Shown here in pieces: positions 1 through 9,699 of a stretch of DNA of 64,000 nucleotides; positions within the stretch are counted from its first letter, which is position 1, and every line of letters starts with the position of its first letter. Origin of the DNA: Perkinsus chesapeaki (taxonomy: Eukaryota > Perkinsozoa > Perkinsida > Perkinsidae); NCBI GenBank assembly GCA_013115145.1, contig JAAPAO010000052.1, positions 1 to 64,000 of the forward strand, given 5' to 3'. A model generated the notes under the pieces. That model was not told the DNA's origin and searched no databases. It was given only the letters and a program-made list of their open reading frames with translations. Position numbers and translations under genes: made by a program.

Positions 1-357
1 ATTAACAGCTTTAGCTCAGATTTTCCGGGATTGCTTGTAATATACTTCTTTGCTTGGGTTTGACCATCCACACGATGAATCTGACGCACGCTGGCCCCCC
101 TACTGCTTGTTGCAAGCTAGACTCCCTGCTTCATTCTATCGATGATATACATGAAATCTCTAATGTTTGGTTACTTGACCCAGTTAGTTCATCTTTCGGA
201 TTAGGGGAGAATGTCAGGTGGAAGACTCTGCTCCACAACCTACTGTCCCCAGGCTACCTAAATCAACCCCACATATCATACAGTCTAAACGTTTTGAGAG
301 GACTTGCTAGCTGAAAGAGTTTGGAGCTCTACGTAAAGGCTCGGTATTACCGCTTAC

Positions 358-377
358 TTCACAATGTGAAGTTCACA
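358..377. repeat. 14-nt inverted triplet
   Basis: TTCACA a TGTGAA g TTCACA. Perfect; direct-repeat spacing 14. Confidence 0.85.
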
Positions 378-575
378 CTAGTTACAGTTCCCCACGGGGG
401 AACGGTACATTCTTACAGTACGAGTGTGTGTACTGCCACATTACTTGCAGTTTAACTTGTCTGTGAAGCTAACGGAAGTAGCTGGTTATACTCACGGCTG
501 ATTACACATAAAAGGTTCGGCTTTTGTGCTACAACTCGGATGGAATCTACTGCTGCTTGAAATAACTTGTAAGGG

Positions 576-595
576 TGAGAAATTCTCATTGAGAA
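576..595. repeat. 14-nt inverted triplet
   Basis: TGAGAA a TTCTCA t TGAGAA. Perfect; direct-repeat spacing 14. Confidence 0.85.
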
Positions 596-815
596 TACTC
601 GTGGGGGAGACGCAATGCTGGTGCTACGCGTGGAGCAGGGGAGCTCCACGGACAGCGCGTTCTCTCGTACAAGCCAGTATGTTTATCATGAACAGGGACT
701 AGGGTGGAACATTTGAAGACTTTTTTCAGGGCCCCACCGGCCGGAGGCCGGAGGGGAGCCCGAACAGTGTGAACAGCGTGAATCGGTGGGAACACTAATA
801 GTTGCCAACTAGCGA

Positions 816-854
816 CTCGAACGGTATGGTGGATCATCCACCATATCGTTCGAG
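816..854. repeat. 39-nt palindrome, 1-nt centre
   Basis: Two 19-nt arms (left arm starts CTCGAACGG, right arm ends CGTTCGAG) flank a single C. The arms match at 18 of 19 positions. Either strand could extrude as a hairpin. Confidence 0.85.
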
Positions 855-868
855 ACTCGAACGTCGAG
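849..868. repeat. 14-nt inverted triplet, one mismatch
   Basis: TTCGAG a CTCGAA c GTCGAG. One base of the third arm differs. It abuts the larger palindrome at 816-854. Confidence 0.75.
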
Positions 869-1473
869 TCATACACGGTGGATGGTTCTGTTTCCCCAAT
901 ATGGAGGTTTATCAATCGTAAAAAAACGTTATTGGCAATTACCTCGCTACGCAGACATACGCTTCTTTTAACAGCTTACTCGGAAAAGTGACCTAGTTCG
1001 TTCAACATTGCCGGAGTAGAATCATTTCGCAACGGGCTTTATTGGAGTCTGACACAGCTGATATCATTGAGACACTGGTTTTGTCGCAGAAAATTTCCCC
1101 TGTCGTGACCCATCAGCGGCTTTCCATGGGAAGGTTTCCAAGAGGCCGAAGGTATTCAGGTCATGGACGCCACTGGGCTGGTGAGAGACAGGAAGTTCGT
1201 TCCGAGCGATGATCTGTCTCACTGGGTATTACTCGATTATAGTCCCACCAACTCTGAACTCGGCCACATTCGATTACCAGTGGGTTCCGTAACGAGTTGA
1301 GGGTCCGTTCCGTATTCAATCCACAACGCGCGATACCGGTATGGTTCTCTTGCTTGCTCGAGATCACGTCTACCTCCAGACCACTGATAGAGTCACTATG
1401 CCAGAGTGTTGGTGTCATACCGATGAGCTTCTAGGCATTGTGGATATTCCGGCTCTCGATAACCTCGAAGATG

Positions 1474-1493
1474 TCCTAGGCTAGGACTCCTAG
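1474..1493. repeat. 14-nt inverted triplet
   Basis: TCCTAG g CTAGGA c TCCTAG. Perfect; direct-repeat spacing 14. Confidence 0.85.
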
Positions 1494-1553
1494 CCATCGA
1501 AGATGCAGATGCCCCTAGAGGCGATAGGTTGTTTGATCGCGATCGAGGAGACT

Positions 1554-1573
1554 TCCTGTTGCAGGAATCCTGC
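1554..1573. repeat. 14-nt inverted triplet, one mismatch
   Basis: TCCTGT t GCAGGA a TCCTGC. The first arm has one substitution. It lies at the left edge of repeat copy 1. Confidence 0.75.
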
Positions 1574-1576
1574 ATG

Positions 1577-1860
1577 GAGGCTCTGATGTGGCGCTACGTC
1601 TGTACAAATCAGAGGACGGCGCTACTCGCGGAGTTGATCTCGCCGGCGCAGTAATCAGCGCCTCGCTGATACCGAGAACGTCTATCGCTGTGGTTCACGG
1701 CAATATCCCACACGAGTATTTCGGTTTCACTATGGTAGATATGGACCATAAGCAGGTACTGTATCCAGGGCAACCGTCATGGCTGTCTTTCTTGGTCAAG
1801 CTCTCTGTGAATGACTCTCGCTAGTTGGTCTTCCTAAGGCGTAATGGTGGGTCTGACCTG
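1577..1860 (+). repeat. Divergent repeat, copy 1
   Basis: This segment aligns base by base with 2182-2660. Shared blocks include GGAGGCTCTGATGTGGC at the start and CAAGCTCTCTGTGA near the end. A 78-codon frame (1588-1824) contains the peptide VLYPGQPSW, recurring as VLYSGQPSW in copy 2, so the unit may derive from a coding sequence. No start, domain or family can be recognised. It is useful as the reference against which the 14-nt insertions in copy 2 are seen. Confidence 0.75.
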
Positions 1861-1874
1861 CAGTGTGTCAGACC

Positions 1875-1894
1875 CACTAGCCTAGCGACACTAG
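1875..1894. repeat. 14-nt inverted triplet, one mismatch
   Basis: CACTAG c CTAGCG a CACTAG. The middle arm has one substitution. It overlaps an 11-bp stem with 9-nt loop at 1847-1877. Confidence 0.7.
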
Positions 1895-2096
1895 TGGGAG
1901 CATCTTTCACCGATCCATTCAACTTCTCAAACCTTGCAAGCTGAAGGGACACTTCCATTTGGTGAGGCTGACTCCCGCAAGCGTGTGAATGTACTGGCTG
2001 CAGAGATTGCCCGTGAACAACCTACTTATTTCTACACGCATAGTCGCGATCAGTCACCGCACTTTAAAGCACAGCCCTCCTTCAATTGTATTGCAC

Positions 2097-2116
2097 AACA
2101 TTTAATGTTGAACAAT
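2097..2116. repeat. 14-nt inverted triplet, one mismatch
   Basis: AACATT t AATGTT g AACAAT. The third arm has one substitution. Confidence 0.7.
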
Positions 2117-2276
2117 ATTGTAAGACAAACGACAACGATGTCATCAATAAATGATGATCAATTAGAATTCCAGACGAACCGGAGGCTCTGATGTGGCATT
2201 ACGTCTTCACAATTCGGGGGATGACACTACTCGCGAAGTTCCGGAGCAGTACTCGGCGCCCCGCTGACACCGATTT

Positions 2277-2296
2277 CGTCTAATAGACGTCGTCTA
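2277..2296. repeat. 14-nt inverted triplet inside repeat copy 2
   Basis: CGTCTA a TAGACG t CGTCTA. Perfect. Repeat copy 1 has a single CGTCTA at this place (1679-1684); removing 14 nt from copy 2 restores exact length agreement. Confidence 0.9.
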
Positions 2297-2519
2297 TCGC
2301 TGTGGTCCACGGCAGTATCCCGCACAACTATTATTTTGATGTCCAGGATGACCGATCGTGTAATGCGGTGTCCCAGTGGGGACAGTGCAGCTATTACAAA
2401 GCTCATTGATCTGTAGCGTAATTGTATTCGTCCCTACAGTTAGATTTATCCATTAATCTCCCTCTTGAGTTAACGAGATTTGCTACACCAACGGGCGACA
2501 ACATATTTCAGTTTCACTA

Positions 2520-2539
2520 TGGTGGTCCACCATTGGTGG
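2520..2539. repeat. 14-nt inverted triplet inside repeat copy 2
   Basis: TGGTGG t CCACCA t TGGTGG. Perfect. Copy 1 reads TATGGTAGATATGG here (near 1731-1744); removing 14 nt from copy 2 gives TATGGTGGATATGG. Confidence 0.9.
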
Positions 2540-2650
2540 ATATGGAACATAAGGAGGTACTGTATTCAGGTCAACCGTCATGGTTGTCTTCCTTGGTCAA
2601 GCTCTCTGTGAGTGACTCTCGGCAGTTGGCCTTCTTAGGGAGTGATGGTG

Positions 2651-2670
2651 GGTCAAATTGACCCGGTCAA
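2651..2670. repeat. 14-nt inverted triplet
   Basis: GGTCAA a TTGACC c GGTCAA. Perfect. It sits at the right end of repeat copy 2, where copy 1 has a different hairpin (1847-1877). Confidence 0.85.
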
Positions 2671-2709
2671 TGTATCATATATATAACGTGTTATTGCCAC
2701 TCAATTTCA

Positions 2710-2729
2710 TGATAGACTATCACTGATGG
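2710..2729. repeat. 14-nt inverted triplet, one mismatch
   Basis: TGATAG a CTATCA c TGATGG. The third arm has one substitution. Confidence 0.75.
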
Positions 2730-2942
2730 TACTACACACGATCGCAGCACCACCTTCAGTTGCCCATCTGATGGGCCCATCATAATAACAGTATCTCGAG
2801 TATCAGTGATGATTAATAATTAATCTGATTAAACTGATCAATAATTTAATCAAATTACATCTCGGTCGAATTTGAGACCTGAAATGAACATGACTTTCAC
2901 ATGAACTTCAAAGTAAAAGTCTCAGTTGCTCTCAATGAATAA

Positions 2943-2962
2943 GGTGCAGTGCACCCGGTGCA
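2943..2962. repeat. 14-nt inverted triplet
   Basis: GGTGCA g TGCACC c GGTGCA. Perfect; direct-repeat spacing 14. Confidence 0.85.
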
Positions 2963-3118
2963 CCAATGAGCTCATCGGATGCAGATACTTCAATCCAGGT
3001 ATCCTTCGGTCAGGACTTGCGGAACTCCCATGAAGACAGTAACACTGTGATTCTGACGAGTCGAGCGCTCTGTGGCAAACCCTGAAACTACAGACACGGT
3101 CAGAGAGGCATGGTGACG

Positions 3119-3155
3119 ACTCGTAGTAGGGGTCGTTACGACTCCTACTACGAGT
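3119..3155. repeat. 37-nt palindrome with 1-nt centre
   Basis: ACTCGTAGTAGG and GTCGT on the left pair with ACGAC and CCTACTACGAGT on the right, around a single central T, with one mismatched pair. It lies just beyond the stop of the transposase fragment (3164). Confidence 0.85.
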
Positions 3156-3163
3156 ACTTACTC

Positions 3164-3478
3164 CTACTTACGCACAACACGCCTTTTGTGAGCTGCAGAA
3201 AGCTTCGGCTTGGCCCCCCTTCTGTCCCGTGTATCTTTCGGGCCTTCTTTGATGATCTTACTTATCACACTTTGGCTGATTTGGAATGCGGCTGCCAAGT
3301 CTTTCTGGGTAAACTTCTTGCGCCCATCTGGGCGGGTCTTGGCGGACATGCGTTTGATCTTTTCGCGGTCCTCGGAGGAGACGTGAGTAGAGCGCCCCGT
3401 GGTGGAGAAACAATTGAGTAACTTGGAAATTTCGTTTCGTGATGCGTGTTTTTCAAAAGTATTCTATTTCAGTGAGGC
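3164..3478 (-). pseudogene. Tc1/mariner-like transposase, N-terminal fragment
   Basis: A minus-strand frame open for about 105 codons. It encodes a helix-turn-helix segment (DLAAAFQISQSVISKIIKEG) followed by a basic stretch with KPKLSAAHKRRVVRK. That order, a recognition helix and then a K-P-x-L-S linker into a second DNA-binding helix, is typical of the N-terminus of Tc1/mariner or related DDE transposases. The frame is in-frame open upstream of its first Met into a region rich in S/T, and stops at 3164. The catalytic DDE domain is absent on both sides, so this is a truncated relic. It could instead be a domesticated DNA-binding protein, but its short length and gene-poor setting argue against that. 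Confidence 0.5.
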
Positions 3479-3667
3479 AGTTCTGCGCGCGCTGATAATT
3501 TCGCGCGCCGGTATCTTTGCCCCGAGGCATGAAACGGTTGATCGATTCAGACGTGCCAACTCACTATGTGTTCTAGTACTATGATACAAAGTTTTAGACT
3601 CTTACGTTTATTAATCAACGAGAAATCGTAATAATACGGAATATTCTATTTCATTGGGGAGGGCTGT

Positions 3668-3688
3668 ACTTACGACTCAGTCGTAAGT
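3668..3688. repeat. 21-nt perfect palindrome, 1-nt centre
   Basis: ACTTACGACT, a single C, then AGTCGTAAGT. No third arm is present. Confidence 0.85.
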
Positions 3689-3689
3689 G

Positions 3690-4195
3690 CGAAAGCAACT
3701 TCATCCTCTCTCCGATCGCATTTACCTTTAGTTCCGAGTCGCAGGGTGAAGTACGTGTTCGGTACTGCGCGTGGAGCAGGATAGCTCTACAAGTGTGCTT
3801 GTATATGTAACGCCCGATATCACTCTTGCGTATCGGCTCCTTCTGAATTCCGATAATTCTTGTGTTCTAGTTGTGCGCGTGTTACTTCGAATTCCGAGTT
3901 TTGAGTTCAAACTTTGAACGCGAAGCATTCTGAAGAGCATAACGAGCCCTCTAGCTTGTATGGCCTCCAGACTAGAACAGAATAACTCAATACAATTGAA
4001 CTCATCATTAGGCCGTGGCTAACGCGAGTGATTCATCCTGTCTGCTCTGAGCAACCTGATGACAATGTAAACTACTTTATGTAATCGAATTCTCTTTAGT
4101 TGATTTCGTCTCACTTTGTTGGCTGCATAAACAGACTCCAATAGGGGCGGATCAGACACCTTGCCATCTTCTATATATCTGCAGTACCCTTATAA
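3690..4195. other. Intergenic stretch, nothing recognised
   Basis: No coding family or RNA gene seen. A degenerate copy of the hairpin at 629-650 lies at about 3769-3790. Confidence 0.4.
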
Positions 4196-4217
4196 TATGT
4201 GTATCAACGACACCGAG

Positions 4218-7200
4218 CTACTTCACGCAAGCTGCGACTATCTCATTCCTTGCCACTTCGTTATCCCACAGTAAGCCTATCGCCGTCTGAAGTTCCAGTA
4301 CTCCCCGTTGGATCATCCCTTGTTCGCAGAGAGCGCATCCATACAGCCAGTGGGCAGAACCTGCTATCGACGCAGTTAGTAAAATGCTCTGAGCATTGGG
4401 TACACGGTGAGTCACCGTGTGCCTAACCATCACCGCTAGCTTCGATCTCCAGAGCTCTCGAAGCTGCCGCTTCCGCTAGAGTTGGAATTTTGTTGGATAG
4501 CCAGGCAAATCCCAGTTCGGCCAGCAGTTTAACCTGAGGTGATGGAGCTTGCTACCATCAGTTTGATGGCATCAGAGGGTAACCACCCTACATTCACCGG
4601 TTCATTAATCATATACAGATCAAAACATCGACGGGGCTGTCTCAGACCTTCCTCGAAGGGCCCTCCACGGAGGAGAACCTAATGTAGTAGTAGAGATTGC
4701 ATGAACGAAAAAGATTGTGGTAACTTTACCAGAGACATCAAGCCCCAGCAATCAGCGTGCAACATGGGATGACTGCCGTCCAATTGGCCACTATCACTAG
4801 GGATTCTAGAAGTGTCAGCTAAAGACAATGCCATAGATATAGCCTTCTTCGCCTGAAACGGTGATATTCACTGGTGCAAATATCTTGCCTGAGTCAGCCT
4901 GACCTCCACCCATCTCTCTTGATGAACATAAGTAGTAGATATGTAAAGCCATGCCGTAGCTGTTGGCTGGGATGCCAAAACCTACACGAATTATCGAACG
5001 AAGCTCAGTAACTTCCATACATCCTTTTGACTAACCATCAGAAAGTCTCGAGCTTGGGACCATTTCTTCTTCGCTAGCAGCAATCTAGCGTATTGCAGTA
5101 TTGCCAATAGGCGAAGCTGTCTAGATTCTATCAGATGTGTCCCGTTACTAGGCGTCGAGGGTTATCTACCTGTGGTACTCTCCCTCTGCAAGCCAGGAGG
5201 GGTTGCCTTCAGTAATGCCTCACTGACTTTGCTGTCACCTGCCCCACTACGTGCTAAGCACTCGCCCAACAGGGCCCACGATGAGCAACCTGCAAATATA
5301 ATTGAGGCACCGGGAGAGTTCGTCCTTTTGTGGTGAACTGTTTACGATGAGGTTCCGTAGCAACTATTCGTTCAAGTACTTCAACAGCTCTATCCCACTG
5401 CCTATGCTGTGTAAGACTAACAGCTACCAAATGATGGAACTCACACCACTGCCTACAGATCTGGCTCAGAAATGATGTTGCCCCTGAGAGAACGAGAGTC
5501 CAGTGTCACAGAGCAACCGGGGATCAGCGGAGATCGAGATCAACGGATACATACCTATTTGCTTTCTGATGTCTCTCAATGCCAAGCCAATAAGATCAGC
5601 AAATTGATGAAAACTGTTGTCTACAACAAGCTCCTTGAGCAACGCTAGAGTAGTATGGTCAGACTGTGTCAAATGAAGCTTAGGTGTTGGGACTAAGCTA
5701 TCAATATAAGGGGGCTGCAGAGACTTCTGTGTTACTTGGTGGTAAAAGGTTCATGTATAGCCCAGCCCCAGGGCCACATGCATCTTCATTCCCACTAGTC
5801 CCGATTGATCTAGGGGAATCTTCAGAGAGTGCTTGACTATCATTTTTATTGTCTTCATCTTCATGATGGCCAGCGTCAGCACCATCGAATAGCCTGGATG
5901 TAGCCGCCAGTGGTTATTGGAATAAGCAAGCTAACCTCAGTTTGTCAAATATTTGTTGTTCTGTTTTCATTCCCCGAAAGAATGACTTTTCTCGTGTGGA
6001 TAGCCCAATGTAGCGAGCACAGCCCTCCAGATCACCCTAGGAAGTGACTACTATGAGGAGTTGCATGGAGTTTACCTGCTTATGAAGGTTGATTCCTTTG
6101 ATGAGATTAACAAGCGAATCTGTCATGCCTTCAGCTTCCGTTAACTGAGAAATATATCTTCACCGTAATTTTCACGAGAGCAACCTTTTCAAGGGCTCCA
6201 CCAGCTTCGTTGTACCTATCTCTACTAACCAAGCTACAAGCTAGATAGCACATTGCCTGACAATGGGACTATGCCGATACGGCCGCAATGCGGCCGCCGC
6301 GTTGTCACCTCGCGGTTATAGCCGAGCATGGTGGCTTCCTTCAAGGCATGCTCTGCCATTCTGTTCTGACCTCCTAACCTCCTTAAGAATGCTGAGTATC
6401 TCATCCAAGCCATTTGCCTCATTCCTATTGATGCTTTATGGCCCTCGAGAGTGACTCGATTACCCGCTAGAGACTCTTTGTCTGAAGTGTAGGTAGAGTT
6501 GATGACGATTTGGCGCTTATACTCCCAGGCCGCTGCCTCGTAACTGAGAGGGTTGTCGCGGAAACGCGCCTGGGAGGTAAGCGTACTTGTGGCATATGAA
6601 TTCAGCTTCCCAGGCCAGTCTAATGGACGTGGTGAATGCATCTTCGGAATCGCTTAGAACGAGCGGAATCTGCATAAAGAAGCGAGATGTTATGATGATA
6701 CTATCTGCCAAATCGAACCATCAGACCATAGGCGAGATGGAGTTTGCCGTTGTAATTTACATCATCGGGTGTTCTAGGCGTCCTCAATAGTGCTGATAAG
6801 TGACTAGAGAGTATGGCAAAAGCTTCGCTCTTCAACTCCTCTAGATGTTCCTGAGGGGCTGTGGCCTTTGGAGTTCAGCAGCTGGCTCTCGTACGTCACT
6901 CATGTTGTGGTAAAACTGACTTCCTTTATCCACCATCTCGGATATAACTCTGCATAAAGGAAGAAGCTCCATAGCAGTTTCTATTTAGCATTTGGTACCT
7001 TATGATAGCTGGCCTTAGCATATTCGCTTTCATATCCATCAAGATGTCCTTTATATCCTCCCCTAAGACAGGTACGTTAGAAACTGTCAAGCCATATCCT
7101 CTAACCCCCTTGTTGAAGCACATCGACTATCTGCAACACCGCAACTCTGAAAGCCTCTACAGCATCTTCCTTTTCTCTCTGCACAGGGTGCTTTTTCACG

Positions 7201-7720
7201 ACCTGAACGTCGCGTCGTTCGGCCTCCTTGCCTATCTACACCAACTCACATTCTTCTCTACAGCCATTAGGGCAGGTGTGATCGATGGCTCAACAGTGAC
7301 AGCAAGTTTGATTAACCCGGAGCTTGGTCCCTCATCTGCGCTCTGCTCCGTTTTAAGTGGAAACCGAACCGACGCCTGAAAATGGCGTCGAAAGTCATGA
7401 CGACTCCAACGGGCGGACAGTGGAATGCCGAGGTCTGTTATGGCCTTGCTTGAGGAATTGCTTCGAGTCCAGAAGGACTGTCCGAGAGCACCTAGCGTTA
7501 ATGATAATCGGCGGAATCTTCGGCAACGCACTTTTCTATCATATCTTCGACGCGCTTTGCCATTTCCTCGACTTCTATGGCACCCTTATTCCCTGTATGA
7601 GGGAGATCCAAACAGATATGACTGTAACCTGTCTCAACAGTCACCTGCCATAGCCTTCACTTCTTCCTCAAAGTCATCAGTCATCATTAGCTTTAAGAAC
7701 ACTGGTATATAACCAGTGCT
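4218..7720 (-). CDS. Intron-rich gene(s) with TPR-like helical exons (unresolved)
   Basis: Several minus-strand exon-like frames share the look of tetratricopeptide-type helical repeats. The clearest are about 7200-6930 (EKEDAVEAFRVAVLQIVDVL, joined across a roughly 44-nt GT-AG gap to EDIKDILMDMKANMLRPAII), about 6710-6590 (TSIRLAWEAEFICHKY), 6580-6310 (YEAAAWEYKRQIV, then GHKASIGMRQMAWMRY and NRMAEHALKEATMLGYN), 5672-5550 (LLKELVVDNSFHQFADLIGL) and 4433-4218 (SAHWLYGCALCEQGMIQRG). The reading phase between exons could not be fixed by eye and some junctions imply introns under 20 nt, so this may be one gene, two genes or a decaying gene. Function unknown; TPR-type scaffolds usually bind other proteins. 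The 6282-6301 triplet lies within it. Confidence 0.35.
4383..4420. repeat. Two adjacent perfect palindromes, 1-nt centres
   Basis: AATGCTC t GAGCATT (4383-4397) and ACACGGTGA g TCACCGTGT (4402-4420). Neither has a third arm. Confidence 0.8.
6282..6301. repeat. 14-nt inverted triplet, one mismatch
   Basis: GCCGCA a TGCGGC c GCCGCG. It is part of a longer palindrome at 6280-6296 and lies in or near a putative minus-strand exon, unlike the other cases. Confidence 0.7.
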
Positions 7721-7890
7721 ATCTATACTCATCAATAACCTCTTGCCTACGTGAGCAGTACTGTTTGATTGATGTTCAAAGAGCACTACGAAAGCTAGGG
7801 TCCTTAACAAGGTAAACTGTATTGTTTGGTTGCCAGATTATCTCGTGATACCTGCTGCTTGCATTGTGGCAGGTCACCGATGATAACAAG

Positions 7891-8303
7891 TTACGTCCGT
7901 GGAGCAGTCTCGGGGTTAGTATTATCGTTCTCTCTTTCTGGATTCTCCTCTTCATCATCACTAACAGTCTCCTCCTCTTCTTGGCTTTCAACAATTGTCC
8001 CATCAAACGATGTACCCAGTACTTCTACACTAAGCTTTATCTTTCCGCGTAAAGACTAAAGCGCACACTGCTCTGAAGGTGTTAAATCTAGGTCGGGCGT
8101 ACGATGAGCTCTTCGTCGGTCACTATAGCATTATTAAGTGTTATGGCAAGGCGGGTTTGCCCTTCCTTAAAAACAGGCACCACGGGCGTGCTTATATCTG
8201 AATTCAGTTTGTTGATACAACGGACAGTCTAGGAATCGCCACCTTCCATGGTAGATGGTTCAGTGAGAGCATTCTCATCGGGTATAATGTCCGCTGTCGT
8301 CAT
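7891..8303 (-). CDS. Hypothetical acidic protein, small gene
   Basis: A minus-strand frame starts at 8303 (MTTADIIPDENALTEP), continues after an unresolved junction as TVRCINKLNSDISTP and KEGQTRLAITLNNAIVTDEE, and ends with KIKLSVEVLGTSFDGTIVE then a very acidic tail (EEEETVSDDEEEN) and a stop at 7891. The composition is coding-like, and the stop-to-start order fits a short two- or three-exon gene directly downstream of the 8437-9503 gene. The two internal junctions contain in-frame stops that must lie in introns, but I could not place donors cleanly. No family recognised; the acidic tail is common in eukaryotic nuclear or chaperone-binding proteins. Confidence 0.4.
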
Positions 8304-8436
8304 CCCAGCGCTTAAGCGGGTGATCAGCTGATGGAGGTGTAAATAACCACACAACAGAGGTAGAGCACAGAAAAGGAGTTTGAGCCATTTCTTGATATCT
8401 ATTTATCCGATGAATGATAGACAATAATAATAGTAA

Positions 8437-9503
8437 TTAATCCTTCTTATCGGCTTCACCACTGGCGCTGCCATGCTGGGCCTTAGATGGCTGCTGTCCG
8501 TCCTCATCAGAGTCATCAGCATCCTCTCCACTGGTCCCCATTGACTGGAACCATATAGCAGCGGATGAAGCGCTCTACAACAGGAATGCAGACTAGTCCC
8601 GAAGAATGTCGGTTTTACCTTAGCCGCAGAGCTCATCCAAGAGTATGCGCTTTCCTTAGCCTGGGCAATCGTCGGTGACCAATCCTCCTTCATCTCTGTT
8701 GCCTTGGCCTTTGCTGCATCTAGCATCCCACCTTACTAGGCCCGCATGCCACCCTAGGCTGCCTACCTGCCGCATGAGCTGCTTGTTGACCTAGCTCACT
8801 CTGTTGTAGGCTCTCCAAGTTCTGTGTTGCACCTGTAAGATCCTTCTATGATTCCCGTGTGATGGGTACATACTTGTTCGTAGATTATTATATGTATCCG
8901 ATTCCTGGACATGCTGGATATTCTCGGATCCAATCTCCTTGGCCTATCACAGGGATAATATAACCATTCCTGTACAGGAAAGCCCAACCTTATTAAAGGC
9001 AGAGTAGAAGAAATCACCAGCCTGCTGTAGACCGTTATTAATCTTATCCATTGGTATAGCCTCTGAGATATAACACCCTATCCTTTTCGGGATAGAGTTT
9101 AACCATCTACTGATACTACCTGCTAGCTGCGTGTAAAGGTCGGGGCCGTCGTCATCCTCATCAGCTTGGGAATCCACGTCGTTAGCAGTAGTGGTTTGCT
9201 GTTGTTGCTGTTGTGTGTTCCCCGAACCCTGCGCCCAAATCCCTCATGCCAGCCAACGGTTGAGTTATGTTATTCACCTGACTTTGGGTTGACGGCCTAT
9301 TGACCATATCAGCAAAGGTAGTGTCATCATCAAAGAAGCTATCTACTCCAGAATTCCCCGCTGCCGCGGTTGTTGCCGATGCAGCCTGCATCTCAGGACT
9401 GCGATAGAATGGTGTGCTGCTGAGGCTCGGATGAGGTATTACCTTTGTCCAGATTGGTGCTGCTGATTGGTGGGTTTAGCGATTGATTGTTGATTGATAC
9501 TCA
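8437..9503 (-). CDS. Hypothetical protein, multi-exon
   Basis: The start at 9503 (MSINQQSIAKPTNQQHQ) is followed by a clean 23-nt GT-AG intron (9420-9442) and the exon FYRSPEMQAASATTAAAGN. A roughly 48-nt intron then leads to a Q-run and DVDSQADEDDDGPDLYTQLA, then SISRWLNSIPKRIG and INNGLQQAGDFFYSAFNK. After one or two further introns come LDAAKAKATEMKEDW, AQAKESAYSWMSSAAK and an acidic end (SGEDADDSDEDGQQPSK) stopping at 8437. No domain is recognised; the helices around LDAAKAKATEMKEDW look amphipathic. Frame is kept across the first three introns, so I think the gene is real. Confidence 0.5.
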
Positions 9504-9699
9504 TATGAAAAAGTCACTGCAGCGGTGGCCTTTAATAGACTTAACACTGCACATAGGTATTAGACCGTGAATTATTACTGGTCATGAAGAAGTGGCCGTG
9601 AGGGAGGAAGATAAACGTACGGCAAAATGGTAGAAGATTTTGACTAGTACATTCGGCACTAGGATAAAACATGTAGAAGGAAGTTCACTAGAGGAACAG

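Larger units (their letters stand above)
1..1570. other. Gene-poor region with small palindromes
   Basis: No open frame here resembles a known protein and no intron-exon structure can be followed. The stretch holds several 20-nt inverted triplets (listed separately), a 39-nt near-perfect palindrome at 816-854, a GC-rich imperfect hairpin at about 730-765 and a short hairpin at about 629-650 whose arm sequence recurs, altered, at about 3769-3790. It looks like decayed intergenic or repeat DNA. Confidence 0.6.
2182..2660 (+). repeat. Divergent repeat, copy 2, with insertions
   Basis: Second copy of the 1577-1860 unit, in the same orientation. Relative to copy 1 it carries about 160 nt of extra sequence (roughly 2341-2505) and two exact 14-nt insertions at 2277-2296 and 2520-2539, each forming an inverted triplet. 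The frame at 2422-2661 (79 codons) spans the inserted part. Probably a degraded duplicated element and not an active gene. Confidence 0.75.

Noticed and set aside
2762-2781. GCCCATC t GATGGG CCCATC as another triplet
   Set aside because: The second spacer is missing and the direct-repeat spacing is 13, so it does not fit the 14-nt pattern.
2811-2833. GATTAAT a ATTAATC t GATTAAA as a triplet with 7-nt arms and spacing 16
   Set aside because: The sequence is very AT-rich and the third arm is imperfect, so chance is more likely; kept out of the count.
358-2962. CRISPR-like or attachment-site array from the regular short palindromes
   Set aside because: The words are all different, spacing between triplets is irregular, and the DNA is clearly eukaryotic with spliceosomal introns.
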